Part shown: positions 1 to 7,150 of the stretch, in pieces
Position numbering within the stretch: position 1 is the stretch's first letter
Layout: each line of letters opens with the position of its first letter
Assembly (NCBI GenBank): GCA_009774535.1
Contig: VSNY01000135.1
Span: 1-10,717, forward strand
Direction of reading: 5' to 3'
Length of the DNA stretch: 10,717 bases
From: Lachnospiraceae bacterium
GTDB lineage: Bacteria; Bacillota; Clostridia; Lachnospirales; Lachnospiraceae
Program-made: the position numbers and the translations under genes
The notes under the pieces: generated by a model
What the model was told of the DNA's origin: nothing
Seen by the model: the letters and a program-made list of their open reading frames with translations, nothing else
Databases searched by the model: none

Positions 1-257
1 GATTTATCAAGAGTAGCTGAAATATATGTATTCAATAATAGGATAAATTTTTTTCCTATATTCAAAGATGAAAGTTTTTCTTTTGGGGAGTTGATTGTTA
101 CAGGGGATTTTGCTTTCAATCATTTCTGATACGTCATTCTTTCTGTACTGTGTTGATGGTTTCTGAAAATAAAAAGGCAGCTGATTTTCTGTTAAGATCA
201 TCGCTACCTAAAGATAAATAATATTCAGTTTTTAGTTCTTCTCTTAAAAATACGAAA
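1..257. other. AT-rich stretch with no supported gene
   Basis: This stretch is visibly AT-rich compared with the gene cluster to its right. The only open frames are two minus-strand ones of 64 codons, which overlap each other. Neither resembles a protein I recognise and neither has a convincing ribosome binding site. They could be decayed remains of a gene that once followed the acyltransferase. I see no terminator hairpin with a T-run and no tRNA-like fold. Confidence 0.5.
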
Positions 258-767
258 TCATCTAAGGAAAGATAAGAAAGAGACTCTGTTACAAATCTCG
301 CAACATAGCAATGTTGCCCCATATGCAAAAAGCACTGGTAAAATATATAGCAACATTATATTACCACTACATACATTATATAAAAGATCTTGGAACAACA
401 CCACCCAAATAAAATGAAAAATATAAAAAGTATATGACCTTTTTGACATATATTTTGCTATTTTCCCGTTAAAATTCAAATACCCTTTTCCAGTCCCTAA
501 CAAGGAACTAATCATAAACCATTCTGATACATAATTAGCAGTCGTATGTAACAATGGTTGCTGTGTATCTGACCAAATAGACATATATACATTGAAAATC
601 GTTGCTGTTACCCCTATACAAAAGAACATCCATTTCCATTTTTCTATTTCGTTGATTACATTCTCATTTGAGAACATATAGTAGCCAACAAGAAAAATAT
701 AAGTATATTCTACAAGACTTTTTCCGCCGATCGAAAGCACTCGCCTTTTCATGATGAAATCTTGCAA
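258..767 (-). pseudogene. Acyltransferase family 3 membrane protein, C-terminal remnant
   Basis: The frame gives about 169 residues if read from a TTG at 767, or 164 from the ATG at 752. Family 3 (OafA/YrhL-like) integral membrane acyltransferases move acyl groups onto cell-surface sugars and usually have about 330-400 residues and ten membrane segments. Here only about four hydrophobic segments remain (near residues 21-32, 47-62, 112-130 and 137-156). One carries the family-like SYTFYIFHF stretch at 111-119, which resembles the late 'YSYxIYLxH' segment of the family. The N-terminal half, with the early catalytic histidine region, is absent. The frame is closed upstream by a TGA at 774-776, only 7 bp from the stop of the CPBP gene. 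Base composition is far more AT-rich than the neighbour. I read it as a 5'-truncated, probably inactive remnant left at a recombination junction. The family call is fair; inactivity is inference. Confidence 0.6.
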
Positions 768-783
768 TTTCTTTCATCCATTC

Positions 784-1623
784 CTATTTCTTTATCCCAT
801 TCTGCTCTGCTGTCCGACTCTTTTCTCGCTGCGTCATCCGGTTTCCGTAAGACAGAAAAATTCCCATCAGTGCCAGACAAATCAATGCCGCCGCATACTG
901 CCTGTTCCCGCTCTGATTTAACAGATCCAGCCAATCCGTCTCCGTCCAAAGTACTGATACCAGATTTGCCGCCATATGAGCTGCCGCAGCCGCTGCCAAG
1001 CCTCCTGTCCGTTCCACAATATGCGCCAGCAAAATCCCAAGTATAAACGCGTACACCCCCTGTACCAGATTAAAGTGCATCAGCCCGAACAGAAACGCCG
1101 ACCACACTGCCGCCGCTGCCTGCGATCCCCTTTCCCGCAGCCGCTGATACACGAATCCGCGGTAAACCAGCTCTTCCGCCGCAGGCCCGATCATGCAGAG
1201 TGTCAGAATCTCTATCCACAGATCATTCGTGTAAAATACCTTTACTACTTCAAAATAGCCTGAAGAAAAATTTCTGACAACAGACATAATCATCGAAAAC
1301 AGATAGTTATTCACAATTCCGCACATGACAACCGCGATCACATAACAAAAAGCCGCCGGATACCGGTACACGCTCTTTCTCCTGTCTGCACTGCGCACTG
1401 CCAGCCGTACGCGGACGGCATACCAGAGAAACAAAAGCAGGCACACCGACACTGACACCGCCTGCAGCCGGATACCAGAAGAAAACCGCCCGCTGGCTGC
1501 AAGCAGGCTGTGGACAGCATTCGTCAAGGCCGTATAAAGAAACGCTGGCGCAGCCGCATAAAAAAGCCCCTGCCAGGTAAGCTTTCCTGCTGCTGCATCA
1601 GCGTCCTTTTTATAGCCAGTCAT
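784..1623 (-). CDS. CPBP-family intramembrane metalloprotease
   Basis: This encodes 279 residues with several hydrophobic segments, so it should sit in the cytoplasmic membrane. It has the three signatures of the CPBP (Abi, type II CAAX protease, Rce1-like) family in order: EELVYRG at residues 150-156 (glutamates E150/E151 and R155), FLFGLMH at 177-183 (F177...H183) and HMAAN at 216-220 (H216, N220). In characterised relatives such as Rce1 the conserved glutamate and histidines form the active site inside the membrane. Bacterial members are linked to CAAX-like cleavage, bacteriocin self-immunity or unknown jobs, and the substrate here cannot be told. The ATG at 1623 lies inside the end of folBK (14-bp overlap), with a GGTGA site at 1630-1634 six bases upstream, so it is probably translated from the folate transcript. 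An alanine-rich run precedes H216. The family call is strong; the specific role is unknown. Confidence 0.88.
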   Translation of the reverse strand: MTGYKKDADAAAGKLTWQGLFYAAAPAFLYTALTNAVHSLLAASGRFSSGIRLQAVSVSVCLLLFLWYAVRVRLAVRSADRRKSVYRYPAAFCYVIAVVMCGIVNNYLFSMIMSVVRNFSSGYFEVVKVFYTNDLWIEILTLCMIGPAAEELVYRGFVYQRLRERGSQAAAAVWSAFLFGLMHFNLVQGVYAFILGILLAHIVERTGGLAAAAAAHMAANLVSVLWTETDWLDLLNQSGNRQYAAALICLALMGIFLSYGNRMTQREKSRTAEQNGIKK

Positions 1624-2440
1624 AATCTTTCACCAATTGGCCGCACAGCTGCCGCACCGTCTGATGCAGAATCGGATGCTGATACCACGGGGCGATTTCG
1701 CAAAGCGGTTTTAAGACAAAATCCCGGTTATGCAAATCCGCATGCGGAATCGTAAGCTCTGGCGTATTCACTGTGATGTGATCATAAAATAAAATATCCA
1801 GATCAAGCGTGCGCGGTCCCCAGTGTACTTCTCTGGTCCTTCCCGCGTTTGCTTCGATCTTATGCAGTTCTTCCAGCAGCTGTTCCGGTTTTAGCACGGT
1901 ATCTATACGGATCACACAATTTAAAAAACGATCCTGCGGGACATTGCCGTAAGGCTCTGTTTCGATGATTTGAGACTGCTCGCAAACTTTGCAGGAAGAA
2001 AGCGCGTCCAGCTCTTTGATCCCCTGCTGCAGATATGCCTGACGGTCTCCCAGATTAGAACCCAGCGATAAATAAACACTGTGGCGCGTGCGGTCTACTG
2101 TTACGCAGACATTTTTTATTGGAAGCCCGATTGGCGCCCATGGTTTCTTTACTTTGATCCGGATTTTTTTTACCTGCATATATTTTAACAGCAGTTCCTG
2201 CGCCAGATGCTCCGCTGCCGCCTCAATCAGCTTAAATGTATGGGACTGCATGTAATTTGTCACAAAATGGCAGACCTTTCCGTAATCGATCGTATCTTCC
2301 AGGTTATCCGTCTGCCCGGCCCTGGAAAGATCCAGATCCAGATAAACGGATACCAGAAACTGCTGCCCTAAAATATTTTCCTCCATATATACGCCATGCT
2401 TTGCATAGATGCTCAAATCCTGAATAATAATCTGATCCAT
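1610..2440 (-). CDS. folK: Bifunctional dihydroneopterin aldolase / HPPK (FolB-FolK fusion)
   Basis: A 276-residue cytoplasmic enzyme of folate synthesis joins two catalytic steps. Residues 1 to about 118 are FolB, which converts dihydroneopterin to 6-hydroxymethyl-dihydropterin. Visible there are the MEEN stretch (likely catalytic glutamate E20/E21), Y53 in DTIDYGK and the VKKPWAP segment with K98/K99. Residues from about 121 to 276 are FolK, which pyrophosphorylates that product using ATP. Its marks are YLSLGSNLGDR at 123-133, ETEPYG at 160-165, WGPRTLDLDILFYD at 207-220 and IPHADLHNRDFVLKPL at 231-246. The aspartates in LDLDI are the usual magnesium ligands. An in-frame ATG at 2494 exists, but the ATG at 2440 is preferred: it follows a strong GGGGAGG site (2450-2456) nine bases upstream and gives the normal FolB N-terminus. 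FolB-FolK fusions are known, for example SulD of Streptococcus pneumoniae. Confidence 0.96.
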   Translation of the reverse strand: MDQIIIQDLSIYAKHGVYMEENILGQQFLVSVYLDLDLSRAGQTDNLEDTIDYGKVCHFVTNYMQSHTFKLIEAAAEHLAQELLLKYMQVKKIRIKVKKPWAPIGLPIKNVCVTVDRTRHSVYLSLGSNLGDRQAYLQQGIKELDALSSCKVCEQSQIIETEPYGNVPQDRFLNCVIRIDTVLKPEQLLEELHKIEANAGRTREVHWGPRTLDLDILFYDHITVNTPELTIPHADLHNRDFVLKPLCEIAPWYQHPILHQTVRQLCGQLVKDYDWL

Positions 2441-2476
2441 CAATTTTTTCCTCCCCTTGTATTTCCAATTGCTGTT

Positions 2477-2515
2477 TAAGCGTAACCGTTCCATGAGTGT
2501 GAACGGTTACGTTTA
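2477..2515. repeat. Perfect 11-bp inverted repeat (hairpin) in the folP-folBK gap
   Basis: CGTAACCGTTC at 2481-2491 is mirrored exactly by GAACGGTTACG at 2501-2511 across a 9-base loop. With one G-T wobble (2480/2512) pairing continues out to 2477/2515. On the coding (minus) strand it lies about 20 bases before the folBK Shine-Dalgarno site and is not followed by a T-run, so it is not a standard intrinsic terminator. It could be an mRNA processing or stabilising hairpin, an operator palindrome, or one copy of an interspersed palindromic repeat. The short word GTAAC also recurs at 2537-2541 and 2574-2578. Confidence 0.85.
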
Positions 2516-2533
2516 TGCAGATTTCTCAACCAT

Positions 2534-2562
2534 ACTGTAACAGTTTTTAATCTGCGTTTCAA
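2534..2562 (-). promoter_or_regulatory. Possible internal promoter before folBK
   Basis: On the minus strand, TTGAAA (2562-2557) and TACAGT (2539-2534) are separated by exactly 17 bases, a fair sigma-A-like pair with a weak -10. Transcription would begin near 2527, just ahead of the 2477-2515 hairpin. It sits in the 140-bp folP-folBK gap, the longest gap in the cluster. This rests on pattern match only. Confidence 0.35.
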
Positions 2563-2580
2563 GGCAAATATTTGTAACAA

Positions 2581-3423
2581 TTATATAGATAATCTGAACT
2601 GCTGCAAATATTTGCCAGCTATTGCCTCGGCCATACGGACGGCCCGCACATTTTCTTTCACGTCATGTACCCGTACAAATGCGCACTGCTTCATCACCGC
2701 AAACACCGTTGTGACAAGCGTGCCTTCCAACCGCTCTGACGCCGGCAGATCCAGAGAAAGTCCGATCACCGATTTGCGTGAGGCGCCAAGCAGCACCGGA
2801 AATCCAAGCGTCTGCAGCTGTTCCAGGCTGCGGATAATTTCCAGGTTATTTTCGTATGTCTTTGCAAAACCAATTCCCGGGTCCAGGATGATCTGTTCGT
2901 TCCGAATGCCCGCGCTGTCAGCAATCGCAACCGATTCCTGCAGATCCTGTACCAGATCCTGCATCAGATTTTGATACGGATGTGTCTCTGCCTGTCTGCG
3001 GTTATGCATGAGACAGCAGGCCGCGCCCGTGTCCGCAATCACTCCTGCAAGGGCGGCGTCATATTTCAGACCCCAGATATCATTTACCAAGTCTGCTCCT
3101 TTTGCAACCGCTTCTTTTGCTACTGCGCTTTTATACGTATCAATCGAGATTGGTATATCAAAATGCGCCCGGATCTGCTCGATGACAGGCGCTGTACGTT
3201 CGATTTCTTCTTCATCGGTTACCTGTACATAACCGGGCCTTGTCGATTCACCGCCCACATCAATCAGATCCGCACCTTCTCGGATCATCTGCTCTGCATG
3301 CGCCAGCGCCCGGTCCATCCGGTTCCATTTGCCGCCGTCAGAAAAAGAATCTGGCGTCATGTTTAAAATGCCCATGACATATGTTTTGTTTTTTGTATCA
3401 AATTCTTTGGTACCTATTCTCAT
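2581..3423 (-). CDS. folP: Dihydropteroate synthase
   Basis: A 280-residue cytoplasmic enzyme that condenses 6-hydroxymethyl-dihydropterin pyrophosphate with p-aminobenzoate to give dihydropteroate; it is the target of sulfonamides. The TIM-barrel signature loops are all present: NMTPDSFSDGG at residues 21-31, GGESTRPG at 57-64, SIDT at 93-96, NDIWG at 114-118, DPGIGFAKT at 181-189, GASRKS at 213-218 and VHDV at 252-255. Length matches the family. I see no duplication next to the TRPG loop of the kind known from resistant pneumococci. Resistance status cannot be read further. The ATG at 3423 follows an AGAGG-type site about nine bases upstream and begins 43 bp after folE ends. Its substrate is the product of the FolK domain encoded next in the transcript. 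Confidence 0.97.
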   Translation of the reverse strand: MRIGTKEFDTKNKTYVMGILNMTPDSFSDGGKWNRMDRALAHAEQMIREGADLIDVGGESTRPGYVQVTDEEEIERTAPVIEQIRAHFDIPISIDTYKSAVAKEAVAKGADLVNDIWGLKYDAALAGVIADTGAACCLMHNRRQAETHPYQNLMQDLVQDLQESVAIADSAGIRNEQIILDPGIGFAKTYENNLEIIRSLEQLQTLGFPVLLGASRKSVIGLSLDLPASERLEGTLVTTVFAVMKQCAFVRVHDVKENVRAVRMAEAIAGKYLQQFRLSI

Positions 3424-3466
3424 ATATTTGATATCCTCTCTCTGGCTGATTTTTTATACAATCCTG

Positions 3467-4024
3467 TTACTGCCTTGCAGCCATCTGAAAAAATTTGGCC
3501 TGCAGCATCTCATTTTCCGCAAACAATCCTCTGGCCGCATAAGTAACCGTTCTGCTGCCCGGTTTTTTAATCCCTCGCATCGTCATACACATATGCTCTG
3601 CTTCCAGCATAACCATGACTCCCCGCGGCTGCAGATGTTCCATCATAGCGTCCGCAATCTGCGCCGTCATGCGCTCCTGCAACTGCGGCCTGCGGGCATA
3701 CACTTCTACGGTACGCGCCAGCTTGCTCAGTCCTGCTACCTTTCCAAGCGGCAGATAGGCCACATGCGCTTTTCCGTAAAATGGCAGCAGATGATGTTCA
3801 CAGGTTGAATAAAACGAAATATCCTTTTCCAGCACCATATCTGTCTGTTCCGTATGAAACGTCTTAGACAGCGGCTCCGCTGCATCCTGCTTAAGACCCG
3901 CATAGATCTCCTGATACATTCTTGCGATCCGCTGCGGGGTTTCGATCAGACCTTCCCGCAAAGGATCTTCTCCGATCCCTTCCAGCAGCAGCCGTACACC
4001 TTCCCTAATCTTGTTTTCATCCAT
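3467..4024 (-). CDS. folE: GTP cyclohydrolase I (type IA)
   Basis: A 185-residue cytoplasmic enzyme that converts GTP to 7,8-dihydroneopterin triphosphate, the first step of folate synthesis. CEHHLLPFYGKAHVAYLP at residues 75-92 supplies the zinc cysteine (C75) and histidine (H78). The second zinc cysteine is C146 in EAEHMCMTMRG (141-151), and H144 matches the catalytic histidine of the family. GLSKLAR (98-104) and RPQLQERMT (112-120) are the usual core helices. It is shorter than the E. coli enzyme because the N-terminal extension is missing, which is common in Firmicutes. The ATG at 4024 overlaps the end of folC by 8 bp (ATGGATGA), so translation is probably coupled. The next pathway step, removal of pyrophosphate from the product, has no gene in this window. 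Confidence 0.97.
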   Translation of the reverse strand: MDENKIREGVRLLLEGIGEDPLREGLIETPQRIARMYQEIYAGLKQDAAEPLSKTFHTEQTDMVLEKDISFYSTCEHHLLPFYGKAHVAYLPLGKVAGLSKLARTVEVYARRPQLQERMTAQIADAMMEHLQPRGVMVMLEAEHMCMTMRGIKKPGSRTVTYAARGLFAENEMLQAKFFQMAARQ

Positions 4025-5372
4025 TTTTTTGCCTGCTTTCTACTTTTCGTGCTTTTTTCAGATCTGCGAGATAAGAAAACGACCCGAACGCCAGCACCAC
4101 ACCGTCGTCCCCGGCCGCCTGCTCCGCTTGTGCCGCCGCCTGTGCCAGATCTGGTACGGAAGTTACTGACTGGCAGAACAAACGCGCCTGGCCTGCAAGC
4201 TGCTCCGCATCCAGCGCCCGCGGATGATCCGGGGTTATGGTAAATACGGCAGCGGCATACGGCAGCATCATCTTTAGCACTTTTTCGTATTCCTTATCTG
4301 CAAATACACCAAGAATAAAGACTATGCGCCGATTTGCAAAACAATGTTCTGCCGTTTCCCGCAGACAGTATGCAGCTCCTTCATTATGCGCCCCGTCCAG
4401 ATAAAAATCCGGATGGTTCCCAATCTGTTCCATACGCCCCGGCAGATGCACCCCGGCAAGCCCTTTCAAAAATGCGTCCCGCGTAATCCGTATCCCCTGT
4501 TCCCGCAAAAGGCGCACGACTTCCAGCACGCAGGCCAGATTTTCTTTCTGACACGCTCCGGTCAGTCCGAGCGTCCCCGACCATCGTTCCTGACAGGCTG
4601 CCGGCTGAGGTTTCTCCTGCCCATATAAAGTGATTTGCGGCTCCACATCTGCCTCAAACCAGCTTTTTTGCCCATCATAAGAAAAGACTTGTATGCGGGA
4701 TGGATCGGCCATACGCAACACGCTCCCTTTTTCCTGCGCTGCCTGCGCCAGCACACGGGCCGCCTTGGGATTTTGCGGCGCGGATACGCAGGGGCATCCG
4801 GGTTTGATAATTCCTGCTTTTGCCGCCGCGATCTCTTCCAGCGTATTTCCCAAAAGCGCCATATGATCCATGCTGATCGACGTAAGAATGCTGCAGACCG
4901 GATGTGTAATCAGATTCGTCGCATCGGACGCACCGCCCAGCCCGGTTTCTAATACTACATAATCACACTCCTGCTGATCGAAAAAGCAAAAAGCGATTGC
5001 TGTCTCCACTTCAAAAGCTGTTGGATGCGGCAACCCCTCTGCGAACAGATCCCTGCATGCCGCCTGCACTTTCTGTGCAAGCGCTGCAAAATCCTCCTGC
5101 GAAATAACTTGTCCATTTACTTTAATAATTTCTTCCGATTCCCATACTGCCGGAGACGCGTAGACGCCTGTCCGGTATCCGGCTGCCTGCAAAACCGCTG
5201 CCAGCATGGCACAGACGGAACCTTTGCCGTTTGTGCCTGCCACATGCAGAATGCGCAGACGCTCCTGCACATTCCCAAGCCGCTCCATCAGCGCCCGGAT
5301 ACTGGAAAGACCGTAAACACTCCCATACTTGCTTATTTCCGTAATAAAATCCCTTGCCTGTTTATAATTCAT
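4017..5372 (-). CDS. folC: Folylpolyglutamate synthase / dihydrofolate synthase
   Basis: A Mur-ligase-family ATP-dependent enzyme of 451 residues that adds glutamate to folates, and in many bacteria also to dihydropteroate. Seen are the P-loop HVAGTNGKGSV at residues 43-53, the LETGLGG motif at 141-147, TSISMDHMALLG at 164-175, KAGIIKPG at 185-192 and a DGAHN motif in the C-terminal third (encoded near 4387-4401). The open frame extends to an ATG at 5420. I prefer the ATG at 5372 because it gives the usual family N-terminus (MNYKQARDFI), lies downstream of AGGATC-type sites, and leaves room for a candidate promoter whose -10 would otherwise lie inside the gene. It follows gpsA after 86 bp and opens the folate half of the cluster. 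Whether it also has dihydrofolate synthase activity is not visible, but no second copy is in the window. Confidence 0.95.
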   Translation of the reverse strand: MNYKQARDFITEISKYGSVYGLSSIRALMERLGNVQERLRILHVAGTNGKGSVCAMLAAVLQAAGYRTGVYASPAVWESEEIIKVNGQVISQEDFAALAQKVQAACRDLFAEGLPHPTAFEVETAIAFCFFDQQECDYVVLETGLGGASDATNLITHPVCSILTSISMDHMALLGNTLEEIAAAKAGIIKPGCPCVSAPQNPKAARVLAQAAQEKGSVLRMADPSRIQVFSYDGQKSWFEADVEPQITLYGQEKPQPAACQERWSGTLGLTGACQKENLACVLEVVRLLREQGIRITRDAFLKGLAGVHLPGRMEQIGNHPDFYLDGAHNEGAAYCLRETAEHCFANRRIVFILGVFADKEYEKVLKMMLPYAAAVFTITPDHPRALDAEQLAGQARLFCQSVTSVPDLAQAAAQAEQAAGDDGVVLAFGSFSYLADLKKARKVESRQKNG

Positions 5373-5380
5373 ACCCTGCT

Positions 5381-5400
5381 TGATCCTATCTGATCCTATT
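5381..5400. repeat. Tandem 10-bp repeat in the folC leader
   Basis: TGATCCTATC is followed directly by TGATCCTATT (plus strand), a two-copy tandem repeat differing only in the last base. Read on the coding strand each copy carries AGGATC, so the Shine-Dalgarno-like element before folC is duplicated. The nearer AGGA (5384-5387) is 11 bases from the ATG at 5372, a loose spacing. It may be a replication slippage product that tunes folC translation. Confidence 0.7.
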
Positions 5401-5415
5401 CGATTCTGCACTTTT

Positions 5416-5445
5416 ATCATATTTCTATAATTTCTATGTTTCCAA
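5416..5445 (-). promoter_or_regulatory. Possible internal promoter before folC
   Basis: On the minus strand TTGGAA (5445-5440) and TATGAT (5421-5416) are separated by 18 bases. The -10 is a five-of-six match and the -35 four of six. Transcription would start near 5409, giving a leader of about 37 bases to the folC ATG at 5372. It could let the folate genes be expressed apart from der-plsY-gpsA. No experimental support is available. Confidence 0.4.
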
Positions 5446-5458
5446 AATCCGGACGCCG

Positions 5459-6469
5459 CTACTCCCAGGCAAGTTCCTCATTCTCGGCCTTTTTGTCCCT
5501 GGTCATTAATTCGTAGACAGCGTCTTTTACCGGCTTATTTTCAAACAGCGCCGCATTGACCTGTTCGATAATCGGCAGATCCACGCCGTAGGTTCTGGCA
5601 AGCCCCATGGCTGCTTTGGCGGAATAAACACCCTCTACGACCATTTTTACCTCATCCATCGCCTGCTGCATCGTATAGCCTTTGCCCATCAAGATCCCTG
5701 CCCTGCGGTTACGGCTGTGCATGCTCGCGCAGGTCACGATCAGGTCGCCGATCCCGGTCAGTCCGCTCAGCGTCTCGTATTTCGCGCCCATCGCAAGTCC
5801 CAGGCGGCCGATCTCATTGATGCCTCTTGTAATCAGCGCTGCTTTTGTATTATCTCCGTATCCCAGCCCATCCGCCATGCCGGCTGCCAGCGCAATTACA
5901 TTTTTTAAAGAAGCTCCGATTTCCATGCCGGTTACATCCGGGCTTGTATACACCCGGAACGACTCGTTCATAAAGTAATGCTGCACACGCTCCGCCGTTT
6001 CCCGGCTCTTTGCCCCGGCCACCAGCGCAGAAGGCATGCCGCGTCCGACCTCTTCCGCATGGGACGGCCCGCACAGAACCGCGGTGACGGACCGCGGAAT
6101 TTCCTGTTCTATGATCTGTGACAGCGTCAGCAGCGTTTCTTCTTCAATCCCTTTGGCAACGCTGATGACCAGCTGTCCGTCCGCTGTATGCGGCGCCATG
6201 CTGCGGGCCGTCTGTCTCGTATACATGGAAGGAACTGCCAGCACAAGCGCGTCCATCCCGTCAATGGCGGCTTTTAAATCGGACGTAAACCGAATCTTTT
6301 CCGCCAGTTTTACTCCCGGCAGCTTTTCCAGATGTTCTTGATGTTCTTTGAGCATTTGAACTTCCGCTTCAAGCGCGGACCATACCGTGACTGCATGCCC
6401 GTTTTTATCCAGCACAACTGCCAGAGCTGTACCCCAGCTTCCCGCACCAATTATTCCTATTTTTGCCAT
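5459..6469 (-). CDS. gpsA: NAD(P)-dependent glycerol-3-phosphate dehydrogenase
   Basis: A 336-residue cytoplasmic enzyme that reduces dihydroxyacetone phosphate to sn-glycerol-3-phosphate, the backbone for phospholipids. The N-terminal Rossmann fold begins at once with GAGSWG (residues 8-13). SVAKGIE at 103-109 and GPSHAEEVGRG at 134-144 follow. The C-terminal helical domain has SLKNVIALAAG at 187-197 (K189), GDNTKAALITRG at 205-216 and GIGDLIVTC at 239-247 (D242), the catalytic and substrate-binding segments of the family. Length is typical. It starts 30 bp after plsY ends; the Shine-Dalgarno site is poor (only a GAAGTAAGA-like stretch), so reinitiation from plsY may help. Its product is the direct substrate of PlsY. 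In many spore-forming Clostridia spoIVA follows gpsA; here folC does. Confidence 0.97.
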   Translation of the reverse strand: MAKIGIIGAGSWGTALAVVLDKNGHAVTVWSALEAEVQMLKEHQEHLEKLPGVKLAEKIRFTSDLKAAIDGMDALVLAVPSMYTRQTARSMAPHTADGQLVISVAKGIEEETLLTLSQIIEQEIPRSVTAVLCGPSHAEEVGRGMPSALVAGAKSRETAERVQHYFMNESFRVYTSPDVTGMEIGASLKNVIALAAGMADGLGYGDNTKAALITRGINEIGRLGLAMGAKYETLSGLTGIGDLIVTCASMHSRNRRAGILMGKGYTMQQAMDEVKMVVEGVYSAKAAMGLARTYGVDLPIIEQVNAALFENKPVKDAVYELMTRDKKAENEELAWE

Positions 6470-6499
6470 AATCGTCTTACTTCTGTTTCCTTTCCCGAA

Positions 6500-7150
6500 T
6501 TACTGATTCTCTTCATGCACAAATACTTTATTCTCGGTACCGCTTAACAGCCTTTTGATATTCGACTGATGACGGATTAAGCCCAGCACGCAGACCGCTC
6601 CGACCACAGCAAAGATCTCCGTCAGCGCCTGCGGCGGCGCGCCCAGCATACCGTTTTTCCCGAAAATAACCGTCTGCACAAAAAAGCCGATGCAGACAAG
6701 CAGCGAACCTACCGAAACGTATTTTTTCACAAAAATACTAAGTGTAAACAGTACCAGGCACACCGGAACCGCCCATGGACAAAACGCCAGCATCATACCC
6801 GCCGTCGTCGCGATTCCTTTGCCGCCTTTGAATTTTAAATGCACAGGGAAATTATGTCCCAGCACCGCGCCCAGGCCCGCATACGCTTCCAGTATTTTGA
6901 TTCCATCCGGGTAACGGCTGTGATAAATCAGCCATACGAGCAGCACCGCAAATACGCCCTTAAACCCGTCGCCCAAAAATACGATAATTCCCGCTTTTTT
7001 GCCCAGCGTGCGAAACGTATTCGTCGTCCCGATATTCCCGCTGCCCATATTTCGGATATCTACGTGGACATGCTTTGCATAAAAGTACCCGGTCGTAAAT
7101 AAGCCGAACAGATAGCCGATTACCACGGCAATCAAACGTGCTGCTGTCAT
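6500..7150 (-). CDS. plsY: Glycerol-3-phosphate acyltransferase (acyl-phosphate type)
   Basis: A 216-residue polytopic membrane protein that transfers an acyl group from acyl-phosphate to glycerol-3-phosphate to make lysophosphatidic acid. The three conserved loops are present: GSGNIGTTN at residues 36-44, GHNFPVHLKFKGGKGIAT at 98-115, and RHQSNIKRLLSGTE at 193-206. Hydrophobic segments lie between them (about 4-25, 54-76, 118-140, 145-165 and 176-192). The ATG at 7150 overlaps the der stop as ATGA, with GGAGG seven bases upstream inside the der coding end, so the two genes are translationally coupled. It acts with PlsX, which is not in this window, and takes its acceptor from GpsA encoded next. 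Family call is secure. Confidence 0.97.
   Translation of the reverse strand: MTAARLIAVVIGYLFGLFTTGYFYAKHVHVDIRNMGSGNIGTTNTFRTLGKKAGIIVFLGDGFKGVFAVLLVWLIYHSRYPDGIKILEAYAGLGAVLGHNFPVHLKFKGGKGIATTAGMMLAFCPWAVPVCLVLFTLSIFVKKYVSVGSLLVCIGFFVQTVIFGKNGMLGAPPQALTEIFAVVGAVCVLGLIRHQSNIKRLLSGTENKVFVHEENQ

Noticed and set aside
300..317. GCAACAT-AGCA-ATGTTGC hairpin as a terminator
   Set aside because: It lies within the acyltransferase remnant coding sequence, has only a 7-bp stem, and no T-run follows on either strand.
762..1755. Plus-strand open frames of 81-95 codons opposite the CPBP gene
   Set aside because: They are antisense to a gene with full family motifs, are rich in Pro/Ser/Arg as expected of shadow frames, and lack ribosome sites.
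3232..3260. Sulfonamide-resistance type insertion near the TRPG loop of FolP
   Set aside because: The GGESTRPG segment is followed by ordinary sequence with no duplicated residues.
2612..3808. Plus-strand open frames up to 159 codons opposite folP and folE
   Set aside because: folP and folE have complete catalytic motifs on the other strand; the plus-strand proteins resemble nothing known.
5373..5458. Tetrahydrofolate riboswitch before folC, and likewise in the folP-folBK gap
   Set aside because: I looked for the conserved multi-stem layout in both gaps and did not see it; the folC gap is too short and AT-rich, and the other holds a single plain hairpin. A covariance-model search would settle it.
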